Positions 37,455-49,439 of a stretch of DNA of 64,000 nt are shown piece by piece. The first letter of the stretch is position 1. Each line of letters starts with the position of its first letter. The translations under genes were made by a program, and so were the position numbers. The DNA is from Hordeum vulgare subsp. vulgare (lineage: Eukaryota > Streptophyta > Magnoliopsida > Poales > Poaceae), in contig NW_025422588.1 in assembly GCF_904849725.1 (NCBI RefSeq), positions 1-64,000 on the forward strand, read 5' to 3'. The notes under the pieces were generated by a model, which was given only the letters and a program-made list of their open reading frames with translations, searched no databases and was not told the DNA's origin.

Positions 37455-38022
37455 TCAGCTGGTGAGCGCCGAGAGCATGCCCCCACCACTCTTCGAGGCC
37501 AGAACCACCTCCCAGCCAGGCCCTTTCAAGGGGACAAGATGGGCTGCATTGGGAGCCATGGCAGGGCCGGTGAGGTCACTCCGGTCCATCAGCTTCAGAA
37601 GGTCCTCATCGCTGATATCCGTCTGGATCATCCTGTCTTCCTCACCCTGCTCATCCCTCAGCAGCGCCAGCAGCTCCGCCTCCTGCAGTTCTCAACGAAA
37701 AGTAGGAACACATCAGCAATCATGCAATCGTTTGATGATCACTGAAGAGACAATTTACACGGTACAGTGAACACATTCTTCTATATTCCGAACAAAAAAA
37801 ATTACATCTTGCATCTAAGGCGTTAGGCTTAGCGGCATCTTGTTGAAACTGTCCCTTCCCAATCACCACATGCTCTAGCTTCAGCTTTCCAAAAGCTCTC
37901 TTGATAATCCGTCCCTGCGACAATGAGGAGATGAGCTCAATGCCACAAAAACTAGCCAAGCAAGAGTCTGAAGATGATCCCCTAACCATACCTCAACAGA
38001 ATTCGATGTTGCCAACCGATAA
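37455..38022 (-). pseudogene. DDM1-like: Last exons of the DDM1-like gene (copy B)
   Basis: Three exons match copy A at a constant offset of 16,449: 37,455-37,682 (C-terminus, stop at 37,455-37,457), 37,813-37,914 ([14 protein letters not shown]) and the end of the motif VI exon, 37,992-38,022 (RLATSNSVE). Homology to copy A stops at 38,022, inside that exon. The donor after 37,813 is GC (GATGCAAGA) where copy A has GT. Few substitutions separate the copies (for example Ala to Gly near the C-terminus), so the duplication is fairly young. All helicase motifs are absent. What remains is only the C-terminal tail. Confidence 0.9.
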
Positions 38023-38430
38023 CCTCACCTCAGCTGGACAGATCTCGCTCCTCCGGTCGTTGGGGATGGACTCAACTCGATCCCATCCGTGCACACCAGA
38101 CGTCTTCACTGGATGGAGTGGTACCGGACCCGCCGGCGCTCCTCTCTGCGGCTTGATGCGGTCTCGCTCCAGTCAGCCTCGTCGATGTGGTCTCTCTTCC
38201 CCCTCGCCTCGATCGGGATTAGATTAGGGTTCGCGAGCGCGATCTGGGTCGGGAGTGGATGGTCAGACGCGGTCGCTCGCCTGTCTAATAGGCCTTGCAA
38301 TCCCAGCAGCGGGCCACCTTCCAATGGTCTGGCGGAAGGACCAATGCACGAGAGGCCTTGCTTTCGGTCCGTGGAACAGCAGCCCACAGGACAGCTGGGC
38401 TAGATTTAACACCCAACTGATCAGATCGAC
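38023..38430 (-). other. GC-rich leader-like sequence fused upstream of the DDM1 remnant
   Basis: On the minus strand it reads like a grass gene start: CGAACCCTAATCTAATCCC followed by GC-rich DNA, an open frame at 38,106-38,387, and CAGCTGAG|GTGAGG, a good splice donor, just before the DDM1 exon remnant. No homology recognised. It may be the 5' end of another gene joined by the rearrangement. Confidence 0.35.
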
Positions 38431-39827
38431 TTAGGTAGGAAATCCGACGGTAAGAAACTCCCAGATCGCGAAAACGGACGGCCGAAAATGCAAATCGCTA
38501 TGAGGACGGGGACTAGATGCGGTTATATTGTCCTTAATAGCATGTACGTGCATTATAACACACAGAAGTAATCTCGGTCGTTCCGCGCCCTTGCCAGACC
38601 GGCCGCCTCTGCCATCCTGCCTCGCTGCTCCCTATTCTATTCATACCATGACGGCGCGACGCAGGATTCTACGTTTGTCAAATCTTCTGGATCCTCCGAA
38701 TCCAACCAGTAGGAAACAGCCAAGGACACAAGGTTTAACACTTCGGTACATCACACCATCTACTAATATTTACTTCTTATCTTGTATCATTGTTGAAATT
38801 ATACATCAGATATATGTAGTTTAATTGTTTTGTTTGTGTGATTTGCGATGCTATGATTCGATGAATAGTGCCTATCTTATACTTGTCCGAAAAAATATTG
38901 TGATCATGATGCAAATTATTTTGTATGAGTTCCTATTTGTGATTGAAACATTTCCTATGTCGAACTTATCCAATATAGCTTTTCGAGATATTGCAATTCA
39001 GCGGCTATAAATAGAAAAACGTTGCCAAACACCATTAAGATTAATTCATTTTTAGCCGGTTCCTTCAAGTTCTCGAGCTAGTGAAATTGTTAATGAGGCT
39101 AATGTGCAAGTTACAAATCCCAGCCCAATTGTCACTCATGATGAGGATATGATGTACATCGCTAATATTGCAAAACAAGCAAAAACATGTCAAATAAGGA
39201 GATATCACTAGACAATCAAGATGAAGCTCGATATTTCTATATTGACTGACCTTATTGCCGAGAAGTACCCCAAAACACTCTCAATATAAATTTATATTTT
39301 AAGCACCACCAAATGGGGGACGACTTACTTCGGTACTGCACGATCATATACATTCAAGAAAATTTAGCAGGTAAGTTCTCTTCCGTTGAAATTATAAAAA
39401 AAAATCATCTTATTGGCAATTTTAGAGGTAAATTTAAATGCATACAACTGTATCCATGTTTTGTAGCATGTGGCGCATATCACAGTATGATAATAGTTAT
39501 TTTTTCGTCTTAAATTTTTTGATGGACTTGGCTTGGCCTTCCTTATATCAAAATCCCGGATCCACCCTTGTTTGGTGGTGTCCGTTGTCTTCAACCTTTG
39601 TTTAGTTTTGGGTTTCATTGTGACATAGATGTGCAGGGGATCATGGTTGTTGCATGCTATGTATGTTTGTCCGGTTGACTATGGGGTCATGGAGTTTCTT
39701 TCTTAACGAGTAGTCCATATGTGGTCTATATGTGTCGATCTTTACCTGGTTTTTTATTAATTAACTGAGGAATTCTCTTCTTCTTAATTTATCATGAGGC
39801 AAATATTTTGCCTTGGTTTCATTTTTT
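38431..39827. other. AT-rich stretch with no recognised gene
   Basis: A block at 38,630-38,720 and one at 39,050-39,290 (PSSSREIVNEANVQVTN-like, then THDEDMMYIANIAKQ on the plus strand) suggest an eroded coding sequence, perhaps of a hAT/TTF-type transposase. The similarity is too weak to name. Short frames elsewhere are isolated. Confidence 0.25.
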
Positions 39828-40150
39828 TTGTTCTATGCTTGGCTGAGTGTAGCCTCTGGTTAGGTGTTCAATGGGGTTAACACATGTGCCCCGCCACCCA
39901 ACATGTGTGATGCGCAGTTTTGTACAGTGAGGGTCATTGTTGATTGAGAAGAGCGCGACCAAACCTGTGATATCCCCAAAGTATAGTACTCCCTCACAGT
40001 GGCGGAGCTACACAACCAAAACGGGGTGGGCCTATATGAAGTAAGGCCTACTATTTTTGTCCAATGGCCCAATTTACTCTCAGTAACACATTGTGTGTTT
40101 GCTTTGGGTTGGCTAGGCCGTGGCCCATTTTCCTAACACGTAGCTCCGAT
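39828..40150 (+). repeat. Backbone repeat X (copy X4)
   Basis: GTTCTATGCTTGGCTGAGTG, GTAGCCTCTGGTTAGGTGTT, CAGTTTTGTACAGTGAGGGT, CCCAAAGTATAGTACTCCCT and GGCCCAATTTACTCTCAGTA in the family order. The upstream half of the unit is missing. Confidence 0.7.
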
Positions 40151-40379
40151 ATTGCTCCCATCGTTTTTATTTACTCCACATATTACGGCGTTTCCTATTT
40201 AGCGCCTGCAGGACCAGTTTGTATGCATTTCGTAAACTGGCACCTGTAGCGCTCCGTCCTGGGCCGACCCATTACAAAGTTGATCTGCAACAATTAACCG
40301 CTATCACTAGGAATCGAACAAGCGACCTTAGTCGAGGAAGTTCGTTCGTATAACCACCCCGCCATGGAGATGGATCTGC
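40151..40379. other. Backbone extension without a gene
   Basis: CTAGGAATCGAACAAGCGACC superficially resembles a tRNA T-arm on the minus strand but lacks the other arms. Nothing else recognised. Confidence 0.3.
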
Positions 40380-41600
40380 CATGATTCAAATTTCCTTCTT
40401 TTATTTGTTCCTTCATTTCTGTATTTTTCATTTTCCTTTTTCAGTTTTTGAGTTCTGTTTTTTATTTTCTTGTTCTTCCTGGTTTCTTCCTTCATCGATT
40501 TTCATTTCTTTACTTCTCCTAAATGTGTGCACATTTTTCCAAATTGATTAGGTTTTTTTAAAAATTTGATGATTTTTTTCGAAATCAATTTACTTTTTAA
40601 ATTTTAGTGAACTATTTCTAAGAGGTGATGCATTTTTTCAAATTCTGTGATTGTTCTTCAAATTTGATGAACATTACCGAAAATTTGTGAAAAAAAATAA
40701 AGTACAGTGAGTGTTTTCTAAAAATATTTTAATTATTTTTCAACATCTTGAACTTTTTCCAGTATCTACGAAATTTTTTCAGATTCGATGAAGTTTTTTG
40801 AAATTCGGTGAAATTTTTCTAAAATTTCGATGAACTTTTTTATCAAATTTGAGGAACTGTTTTGAAATTCAGCGATTTTTCTCTAATAATTCATGAACAT
40901 TTTTACAAAATCTTAAACGTTCTCTAGAATCGATGATCTTTGTTCAGATTCAGTGAACATTTTTAAAATTGGATGAACTTTTTCTAAAATTTCAATGAAC
41001 TTATTTTTCGAATTTTAGGAAGTGTTTTAAAATTCAGTGACCTTTTTCTAAAACTTTATTTCAATTTTTGAAAAATCTTAAATTTTTTCCATAATTGATG
41101 AACTTTATTCAGATCAGATGAACTTTTTTTAAATTCGATGAATTTTCTAAAACTTTGATTAACTTTTTGTCAAATTTGAGGCACTGTTTTCAAATTCGAT
41201 GAAATTTTTCCATGTTTCTAATTTTTTTTAATTGTTACAATCCTTTTGGAAAATATATTATATCTTAAAATTCATGATTTCTGTGAATGCTTTTTCAAAT
41301 TTACGTTTCTTTATTTACATATATATATAATGGGTATGTAATAACAGTATATGTTTAATGTTTGTGCGAAATGATTGGTAAAAAAATCATGATATTTCCA
41401 ACTTGATGAACTTTTATTCAAATGGATGTACTTTTTTAAAACTTCATGATTGTTTTATATTTGATTGACTTTATAAAAATTTGATGAACATTTTCAAAAT
41501 CCGTGATTTTTTTTGAAATTTCGAGTTTTCATTTTTTATGATTTTTTGTATTTTTCTTCTTTTTTATTATAGTCAACAATTCACTAGTCAACTGGTCAAC
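40380..41600. repeat. Degenerate GATGAACTTTTT-type repeat field
   Basis: Some twenty or more variants of TTCGATGAACTTTTTC/AAATTTGATGAACTTT at irregular 25-40 bp intervals, strongly AT-rich, without a long open frame. Such fields are common in Triticeae DNA transposons. The parent element is not identified. Confidence 0.55.
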
Positions 41601-41651
41601 CACGCACGACCGTACAGAACAGCCCTCAAACGAGAGAGCGAGTGATCAGGC

Positions 41652-41670
41652 GGGGGGGGGGGGGGGGGGG
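41652..41670 (+). repeat. Run of 19 G
   Basis: An uninterrupted homopolymer of 19 G, then T and GGGG. It could form a G-quadruplex, and homopolymers of this size are often mis-sized in assemblies. Confidence 0.9.
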
Positions 41671-41681
41671 TGGGGTCGAGC

Positions 41682-41768
41682 GATCGCCACATGCACTGGC
41701 CCATGATTCGGCGGCTGTGAGCGGCGATCGACACATGCGCCAGCCCATGATTCGGCGGCTATGAGCGG
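41682..41768 (+). repeat. 44-bp tandem duplication
   Basis: Two units of GATCG(C/A)CACATGC...CCCATGATTCGGCGGCT...GAGCGGC directly after the G run, differing at a few positions. Confidence 0.85.
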
Positions 41769-41819
41769 CAACTCCCTTAGTTGGCGCCTGAAGCGTCAAC
41801 TAGGAGCACCTGCATATTG

Positions 41820-42450
41820 CCTTTGGTGTAAGTCAAATTTTATAAAGTTTTACAAAATCTATCAAAAATAATCTATAATTCCGCAATAAAAAGTATATAT
41901 AATATGAAAATATATTGAATAATGATTCTAATTGTATTTGATCTGGTATTGTGAATGTTAATTTACTTTTTGTATAAACTTGATCAAAGTTTAGAAAGTT
42001 TAATAGGAGACAAAAGTAATATGGAAAGTAAATAAAAACAAGAGGGAGTATTCCTACTAGCTAGTGCCTCCACTGAATGTGAAGGATCCCTATTAAAGAA
42101 TTTTTTATTAACTCATGGTAAACCTTCTAGAATTGGTAGTTTGTATGTGTAACCATCACTTATGATAGGGTTCTTTCAGTGATGTATTTACTTCACAACA
42201 ACTCTTACCAACTCCATCTTCATTTGATATGAAAGTACGTTTCATGATGAACCTAAAGGTATTGAATTGATGTTGTAGTTATTGATGAATTTTGTATAAA
42301 CTTTATCAAAATTCATAAAGTTTGACCAAGAACTAATATGCACTGTATTTTTACATGGATGGAGTACTAAGTACAATAATGTACAATATGAGGTGGGTAT
42401 ACGTTCTCCTTTGTACGTTTTTTGGGGGGTGTACCCAAACAAAAGTGTAT
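41820..42450 (+). repeat. Backbone repeat Y (diverged copy)
   Basis: AATGATTCTAATTGTATTTG (41,919) and ATGATAGGGTTCTTTCAGTG (42,162), followed by TGATATGAAAGTACGTTTCA, parallel 20,250-20,600. CAAGAGGGAGTA at 42,040 looks like one end of a Stowaway-type element. Confidence 0.65.
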
Positions 42451-42530
42451 TATTATAGTGCCAAAAGGATCAAAGAAAGCATAAAGAGCCTACATGCGGA
42501 CCTAATCAACTCGTGTTATAAATACTAGCG
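42451..42530 (+). repeat. Backbone repeat X (copy X6, truncated)
   Basis: TATTATAGTGCCAAAAGGAT, GCATAAAGAGCCTACATG and CGTGTTATAAA match X3 at 19,575-19,655. The unit then breaks off into GCGGCCGCACGCCGCGCC. Confidence 0.7.
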
Positions 42531-43640
42531 AGTAGTGTGCGGCCGCACGCCGCGCCATATGGATTGATAAACTATTTAGTTTTTTTCTAATGTATGGTAA
42601 ATTGTCCCAAGACTTGATGCTTAGCAAATTAGTTCACACAAGGAATATGTGCATCTAGTTGGTACATGCATAAGTGATCTACAACATGTATACTGGATAG
42701 AAAAGCTTGTGCTCATTGTGCCCTTATGCAACTTCTAGGCCATTAAATGAACCCTTTTTTAAAGTTCCCCATGAAACAAAGCAGGTGAATGACTCTACAT
42801 ATAATTAGCAAGTGATCACTTAGACCAGTTAGCAAAATGATGGAAAATTCAGTAAAATCGTTGAAACATGCATTTTTAGAGAGCCGTTAATGCCTCACTC
42901 GTGTAGAATGTAGTCACCTTCCCCAAGCCGGTGAGAAGCATGCCACGCCTCGCTGGTTTGTTTTGGAATTATTTTTCTGTAGTTGTTGAAAAGTTGTTTG
43001 TTTTGTGTGTCTGTTCTAAAACATGTTTAAAGCTAGAAGAGACAATAAAGCTTCACTTAAACAAACATCATAGCAATGATTTTGAACGCAGAGAGCTAAG
43101 CTCGGAGAAACATTCAAAGTAAGTGAGCTGGGATGCACTGACCATAGTGTTATGAATGAAAGTTGCATTGTACCTACAACAATGGTTGGCAGATCGTATG
43201 CGTGCAACATGCAAATTTTTTTGAAGCCATGTTATAGGACAACATATAAGATGTAGCAAGGATGCATCAAACAAAGAATTTTGGGATGTCCGAAAAAAAA
43301 TGTGGGAGAAGACCTACACTCCTGGAGCCGCTATTATCTTATTACTTATCAAACACATCATGTATAGTTTTTCAGTCTATACCCAACATAGTAAAATCTC
43401 CCAATCTTAGTTTGAGTTAAATTATTACCGCAAAAAACAAAATGGTACGCAAAATTGGAGAACACATCTTACTTAGCTTTGGGAATGCAGAACAAACTGT
43501 GGTTTTCCTAGCAAAAGATGCCAACCGAGTTGTAAACACAAATCATTGCAGGTTGTATGCACTTAGCAAAATAGGCAGGCTGCACGCCAAGGCTCCCCAA
43601 TGTGTGGAAGATTAAGGCTAAAGCGAAGGTTAAGTTTTTC
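42531..43640. other. No recognised gene
   Basis: AT-rich with short frames of up to 68 codons on either strand and no domain. It may belong to the CACTA element whose right end is at 50,040, but no left terminus was found. Confidence 0.3.
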
Positions 43641-44510
43641 AAATTCAGTCAAAAATTATTTCTAGGTACACAAGTATCTATTTAATTACAGAAACACCAA
43701 AAGATTTTCAAGATTCAACCACTAGGTAGGAACGGTCATGCCCGCCGTTTCGACCGCATTTTGAAACGGGCATGAAAATTCAAAAAAAATCAAAAAATGG
43801 GAAACTTTTGCATTATGTCATCATATGTGATAAAGTTATCATGTAAAATAATAAACTTGTAATACGACAATTATTTTTAAAAAGTGTTCACATAAATAAG
43901 CTATCATGTGTGAAGATTCATGGCTTTCAAGCCACATGATCAATCTCATGGCCATATTCATGGCATAGTTTGTTGAAATGGTCTCATATTTTGCATAATG
44001 ATGTATGTTGGAATGAAAAACAATGTTGATTAAGGAAGTTTTCATCTTCCTTGTATGAAAAATTCATTTTTCATTTTTCAAGTGCCCGAAATGAGTTTTT
44101 TTTGTGAAGGACCTACCATATATTTGTTTCAAAATTGGTCCAAATCATTTTTCTAACATACTAGGCCATATTTAATGTACAATTGACAAAATGGTTGGAT
44201 GTCAAAAGCTTTTATCCATCTCTCGTGATAAAGACAAATCTATGTCGAATCAGCTGGAAGCGGGTCAAATTTGAAATGCGGCTACCTGCCTTATAGTTTG
44301 CTCTTTATTTTTTTCAAAAATCATTTCTAGGTACACAAGTATCTATTTAATCAAAGAAACTCCAAAAGGTTTCCAAGATTCAACCACTAAGTAGGAACGA
44401 TCATGCCCGCCGTTTCGACCGCATTTTGAAATGGCCATGAAAAATTCAAAAAAAATAAAAAAAAATAGGAAACCTTCGTGTCGCATCATCACATGTGACC
44501 TGCCAACTAG
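43641..44510 (+). repeat. Direct repeat of ~190 bp, two copies ~670 bp apart
   Basis: TTATTTCTAGGTACACAAG...CAAGATTCAACCACTA...CATGCCCGCCGTTTCGACCG at 43,651-43,845 and again at 44,320-44,510, with a few changes. The DNA between has a CATGTGATGA-rich block and no gene. Confidence 0.8.
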
Positions 44511-44869
44511 AAAAGATATATAAATTTGAGTACCAATGTCTTCTTGAACTATTCGGTATGATTTTAACCATTATTTCTACAATGTTTATAAAAAAGAAAA
44601 AGAAAAAGTCTGCCTCCAAACCCGAAAAAACTAGTGAAAATGTTCCCTCCCACCCCACCAAATTTTCCCTCTCACCCAACCAAAATTTCCCTCCACTCCC
44701 TCTCCCACTACCACGCGGGACCCACCACTCCCTCTCCCACTCCCCTCTCCATTCCACTCCCCACTACCCACGCAGGATCCATTCCACTCCCCACTCCGCT
44801 GCCCCTCCCTTGCTCCGCGCCGCCCCGCCGCCCCTCCCGTGCTCCGCGCCGCCCCTCCGCCCCTCTCCC

Positions 44870-45070
44870 CTCTCCCCGACGACGACTATACATCGACGAC
44901 GTCGACGGCTACATCTACATCAACGACGACTACATCGACGACGTCGACGACTACATCTACATCGACTACGACTACATCGACGACGTCGACGGCTACTTCT
45001 ACATCGACGACGACGGCTACATCTACATCGACATCGACGGCTATGACTACATCGACGAAGACAATACCTC
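44870..45070 (+). repeat. Triplet-rich repeat encoding Tyr/Ile/Asp runs
   Basis: Units of GACGACGTCGACGGCTACAT and CTACATC repeat through about 190 bp. One frame reads as DDVDGYIYI-like repeats. It lies in the 5' part of the second-family CACTA, after a C-rich leader (44,640-44,870), and may be leader or an N-terminal exon. Coding status unknown. Confidence 0.6.
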
Positions 45071-45289
45071 TCCCCTCGACCCATCTCCCGTTGATAGATG
45101 CCCTCATGTGTTCTTCTAGTAGATCTTCTAGGGTTTGATAGATCCCCCTCATGTGTTCTTCTAGGGTTCATGGGGCTGGATCAATGGGGATGGTTCGGTA
45201 CATTCATGGGGTTAGGGTTAGGGTTCATGGGGTAAATATGTCCGCTGAGGTGGTTCATAGGGTTAGGGTTCAAGTTGCTTGACTACTAT

Positions 45290-45600
45290 GGCTTGCTTGC
45301 TTGCTAGCATACATGGTTAATTACAGTTTCCATCAGCAATACTTGCTTGTATCAGTAGCACTTGGAGAAGAAGCTACTAGGGTTGGTATCAACGGTACTT
45401 GATTGCTTGCTCCTCTTAAATTTTCTTCCTTGCTTGCTTGTTTCTATCAGTAGCACTATGCTTGTTTCTATCAGTAGCACTTCTTTTGTTTGCTTGCTTG
45501 TATTAGTAGCACTTATGCACTTTGCTTGCTTGCTTGCTTGCATGTATTAGTAGCACTTATGCACTTTGCTTGCTTGCTTGCACACTGCTTGCTTCTTTAT
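45290..45600 (+). repeat. TTGC/TAGTAGCACTT-rich tandem region
   Basis: Runs of (TTGC)n alternate with TATCAGTAGCACTT or TATTAGTAGCACTT every 35-55 bp. No gene. Between 45,600 and 45,950 the sequence is AT-rich and intron-like. Confidence 0.7.
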
Positions 45601-45952
45601 TCACCAAATGTTGGGCAACCAGTTGCTATGAATGCATATGTTTGCCTCCATTAGGGATACAATTGAGTAATTACTTTGCTTATAGATGATTGCAGGTACA
45701 TGGATAAAATTGCAAGTTAAAACATAAAAGTAATTGTTGTAAATAGTTAATGCATTGCTTCACATATATAGTTTTCTTCAACTATCAGTTTAGTACATTA
45801 CTACCTCCTGTTTCACATGTTTTAATACTGATGCATTGCTGCACTTGTATGTGCATGCTAGTCCAAGTGCTTCAATTTAGTTGCTTGCTTCAACTGTCAG
45901 TTTAGTATTTTATCCCTGTTGTATCTGATTGTTGTTTATTTTATTTTGCAAG

Positions 45953-48900
45953 CACCACCTCAAGATCATCCATGTCAAGGATGACAAGGTCAAACCAGAG
46001 GCCAACCAGTGGTATGCAAGTTGCTCCTTGTGGTTATACTGTCAGATTTATAAAATGTGTCTTAATATGCTAAGTGAAATGTAATATGCTAAGTAAAATA
46101 TCTTGAAGGTTGGTGATGTAAAATACTGTCAGATTTTATTATGCAAATGTATTGTTGTAATCTGAATTAGCTGGCTTAGCTGTGCATGTGTGTTGTTACT
46201 CTTCCTTAGCTGAATAAGTAGGATTAAATGATAATAAACTATCATAAGATATGTTTGGCTGTCTGTCCATGCATTCCAACAATTAACCTAATAATTATGT
46301 TTACTTTGCCTTTCAAAGATGAGCATCCTCTCCCCGAGTACGAGAAGGTTAGGGCTAGAAATATGATGAGGAACAATCGGATATTCCAGTCCCTTGGCAT
46401 TGATGCAATAGCGTCAATGATTAGGAAAACAAATGATGTACAACAAGGTACAACTAATGGGGTTCAAGAAGGTAGTGGAGTTATTAGTGATGACCCAGAG
46501 TACAATCCTAAGGAGGATGAAGTTGTAGTGCACAAGACTGTTAAGGTGCAAACTCTGTCTTGCTTGGAGGGTTTGGGTTCTTGTATGCTCTGTGTTTTCT
46601 TGTGCTCACATATTTATCTTGTGATCTAATTTTTTTCTGTGCTATTTATACAAGGCACTGAAGGAATCTAGAATGAAGAGGCCTGGTGTTAAGAAGACAA
46701 CCAACAATAATAGGAAGAGCTTAGAAGCATCTGTTGCAATGCATCCAGGAAGGGTGATGGCCCCACCTCCAGGACAAACAAAGAGGATCCTGGAACCTGA
46801 TGAACCTGATAGAGTCACAAGGAAGAAAGCAACTATGGCGGCTGCGACGGACCATCAGGAAAGTCCGCTGGGCATGGACTTTGAGAGCTCGGTGGAAATG
46901 CGTGATGAGTTTTCGCCGATGGACGAAGAAACCACTCTCTGCATGGATGAAAGCAGCATTGTCTGCGTATGCCTCACGCGTGGTGCACCTTCTATTGACA
47001 GGAATGATGTCGTCAGTGAAGAAGAACAGCAGCTTGTGCTTCAACCAGGCAAGTTCACCTTCTCTTTTACTAGTGCATTTTGCAAATGGAAGTGATCATG
47101 TATGCTTACCTGTTTAGCAGAACCATTCCTGCATTTGTCGATTTCTCTTCTAATTTATGAGTTCAATTTCATTTTCAAATGCAATGACTAACAAGCATAG
47201 ACTTAGAAAGGGCAAAGAGCTAGAGAGAATCACCAAGTCGCTTGGCACAAAGGTGCCTATCCAAATTGCCCAAGGGATGAAGCATCCACAGAAGCCTCAA
47301 CAGGCAGCAAAGTTTGCTTCTGAGTGTGGACTCGTTGCAAGAAGCCATCTGCCGGTTCTTCCTCACTTCAAGGAATACAAAAATAATGCTACTCTAGTGG
47401 AGGACTACATTGGGAAAGTTGTTGTAAGCTACTTGTTTTATAGTTAATGTGCTACTCTATTTTTTATTATGTAGTTAATGATCACTAATGTTGTTCCTTC
47501 CTTGTTTGCTGTCTTGGTAGGCAAATTTTGAGATAAACACATACTTGGAGACCATCAAGTACGCGTGCAAAGATGTTCTGCAGAAAAGTTCAAAGAATCG
47601 ACGCCATAATATCAAGAAGTATTTTGATACCGTAGCAGCAAACAAAGTGAGCACCAAGTCTCCGGTGCCAGGTCTGACGGACGGTGAATGGCAAGCTCTG
47701 GTGTGGTGCAGATGTGGTCTACCCCAAGACACAAGGTATGTATATGCTCCGTTTGCTGATTAATGTTCTACACATCAGGATGGGAATGGGTCATGGTCCC
47801 CTTCTTCCTCTTCCATGTTTCTGATCAGAGTAGGAACAATAGAGAGCATCAACTTTGAAAATCAACACCATATGTAATACACTGACTCTTATATAGTACT
47901 AGTTGTTCATGTACTTGTGCTAGTGCAGGATAACTGAAATATTTCCAAATCAAATATGCTCAGACTCGTATTGTCCTACTATACTACTGCCTATTCCACT
48001 TTCTTTCAACTTGGCAAATAACATTATGCGTTTTTGTAGGAAACCTGTGTGTCGAACAAGATTAATCGAAAAAAGGTCGTGTACCAACAGAGAACTGGTT
48101 CCAGACACTACACCGCACACATTTTTGCCACTGTGAGTACCTTTTTCTAAAGACCTTACTGTTTGATCCTCGTTGAATATCATTTCTTATTCTTGCTGAA
48201 TAACATTCCAATTTTTGTTGAAAAACATTTCAGAAAGAAGAGCGTAAGGGTGAGGAGCTGTCTGCGATTGACTTGTTCATGGCCACCCACAACAGCAAGA
48301 AGCACGGGTTTTCGGAGCCAGTCAAGATTGCTATACTAAGTCACTCCATGCTTTTGTCCAGCTAGTTCAAACTTTTGTCTATAGACCTCAGCCCTGTTTG
48401 ATTCACAGCCAGCAAGAACACACACTATGTTCCATGATTTGATGCTGTTTGCTAGAGCCTAAGATAGGTTTGGTATCTCAACAAAGATATCGGAATTTGT
48501 TGTACAGTTCTCAACAAAGATATCAGAATTTGCTGTAGCTATTTGTTGCATTTTTATGATATGATGAAAATTGATCCGAATGTTAGTTCTCAACAAAGAA
48601 GCCATATTATATAGAACCACCATATTGTTCTGATTGCATGTCTCTAGATCACATAAGTGTGTACACTTGCTGTAGCCAGATTCAAATAATGCTTTAAGTT
48701 TAGTAGTTATCATCTGCTTCTGTTTGAGTTTGAGTAAAATATCTACATATAGATTTTGTGTGCTGGCTTGATTACTTCAAATAATCCATTTCTTGGTGTG
48801 GTTTGGTGGCATTCTTGTTTGGTTTCTCTTGCAGAATGTGAAATAGATCTGCCACTAATGTCTATCATTTTCCTCCACATGCTAGCTTGAGATGGAAAAA

Positions 48901-49266
48901 ATGAAGGACGCGCCAGTACCAGAAGGTGAAGAACCAAAGTCTGATGCTGAGCTTGTTGAAGAAGTGCTCAAGACCGAAGTCAACCAAAGCACATTCCTCA
49001 GGAATGTTGGGCTCAAGTCATATAGTAACAACTCTGGCAAAGGAACTGTTGTTGTGGCTGGTCATGTTCGTGATCTTCAGCACAAGCTGGAGAGGTCGGA
49101 GCTTCAAGCTGAAGTGATGCAAGAAGAAATGGCAGCAATCAAGCTAAAAGCGTAAGAATATGAAGCTGCACGCGACAAGGAACTTGAGGCGCTGCGCAAG
49201 AAGTCTCAGGAACAGGAAGAGAAGTTAGCCCACTTGATGGCTCTCTTCGGTGCTAAAGCATTGTAG
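45953..49266 (+). pseudogene. Transposase_24 (Ptta/En/Spm-type) gene of the second CACTA family
   Basis: Exons: 45,953-46,011 (ATG at 45,972), 46,319-46,545 (LPEYEKVRARNMMRNN), 46,655-47,048 (EPDEPDRVTRKKA), about 47,200-47,423, 47,521-47,735 (LTDGEWQALV), 48,040-48,132 (NKINRKKVVYQQRTGSRHY), 48,234 to about 48,345 (DLFMATHNSKKHGFSEPVK) and 48,886-49,266 (coiled-coil C-terminus LQHKLERSELQAEV). The domain order and the KVVYQQRTGSR block fit PF03004. Lesions: frameshift near 47,712 between ALV and the WSTPRHK-like block, GT-to-CT change in the donor after ATTGCTATA, an in-frame TAA at 49,153, and an unresolved junction after 47,048 where the donor would be GC. It probably bound the element's subterminal repeats. 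It is no longer functional. Confidence 0.78.
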
Positions 49267-49439
49267 AAGTTGAACCTGTCGTAGAACATGTCCTAGAAAC
49301 AGTGAAGTGGGCTAACTTCTCAAGAACCTGATGAAGTTAGCCCACTTGATTGGTCATTCTGGTGATGAAACAATGTCTTGCTCTTTTGTGAAGTTGTGCA
49401 CCTGTGAAGTTGTCAATTATTTAAGTTTTGTTTGGACCA

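Noticed and set aside
40300..40345. Possible tRNA gene (minus strand, TTCGATTCC-like T arm)
   Set aside because: No matching acceptor, D or anticodon arms could be found around it.
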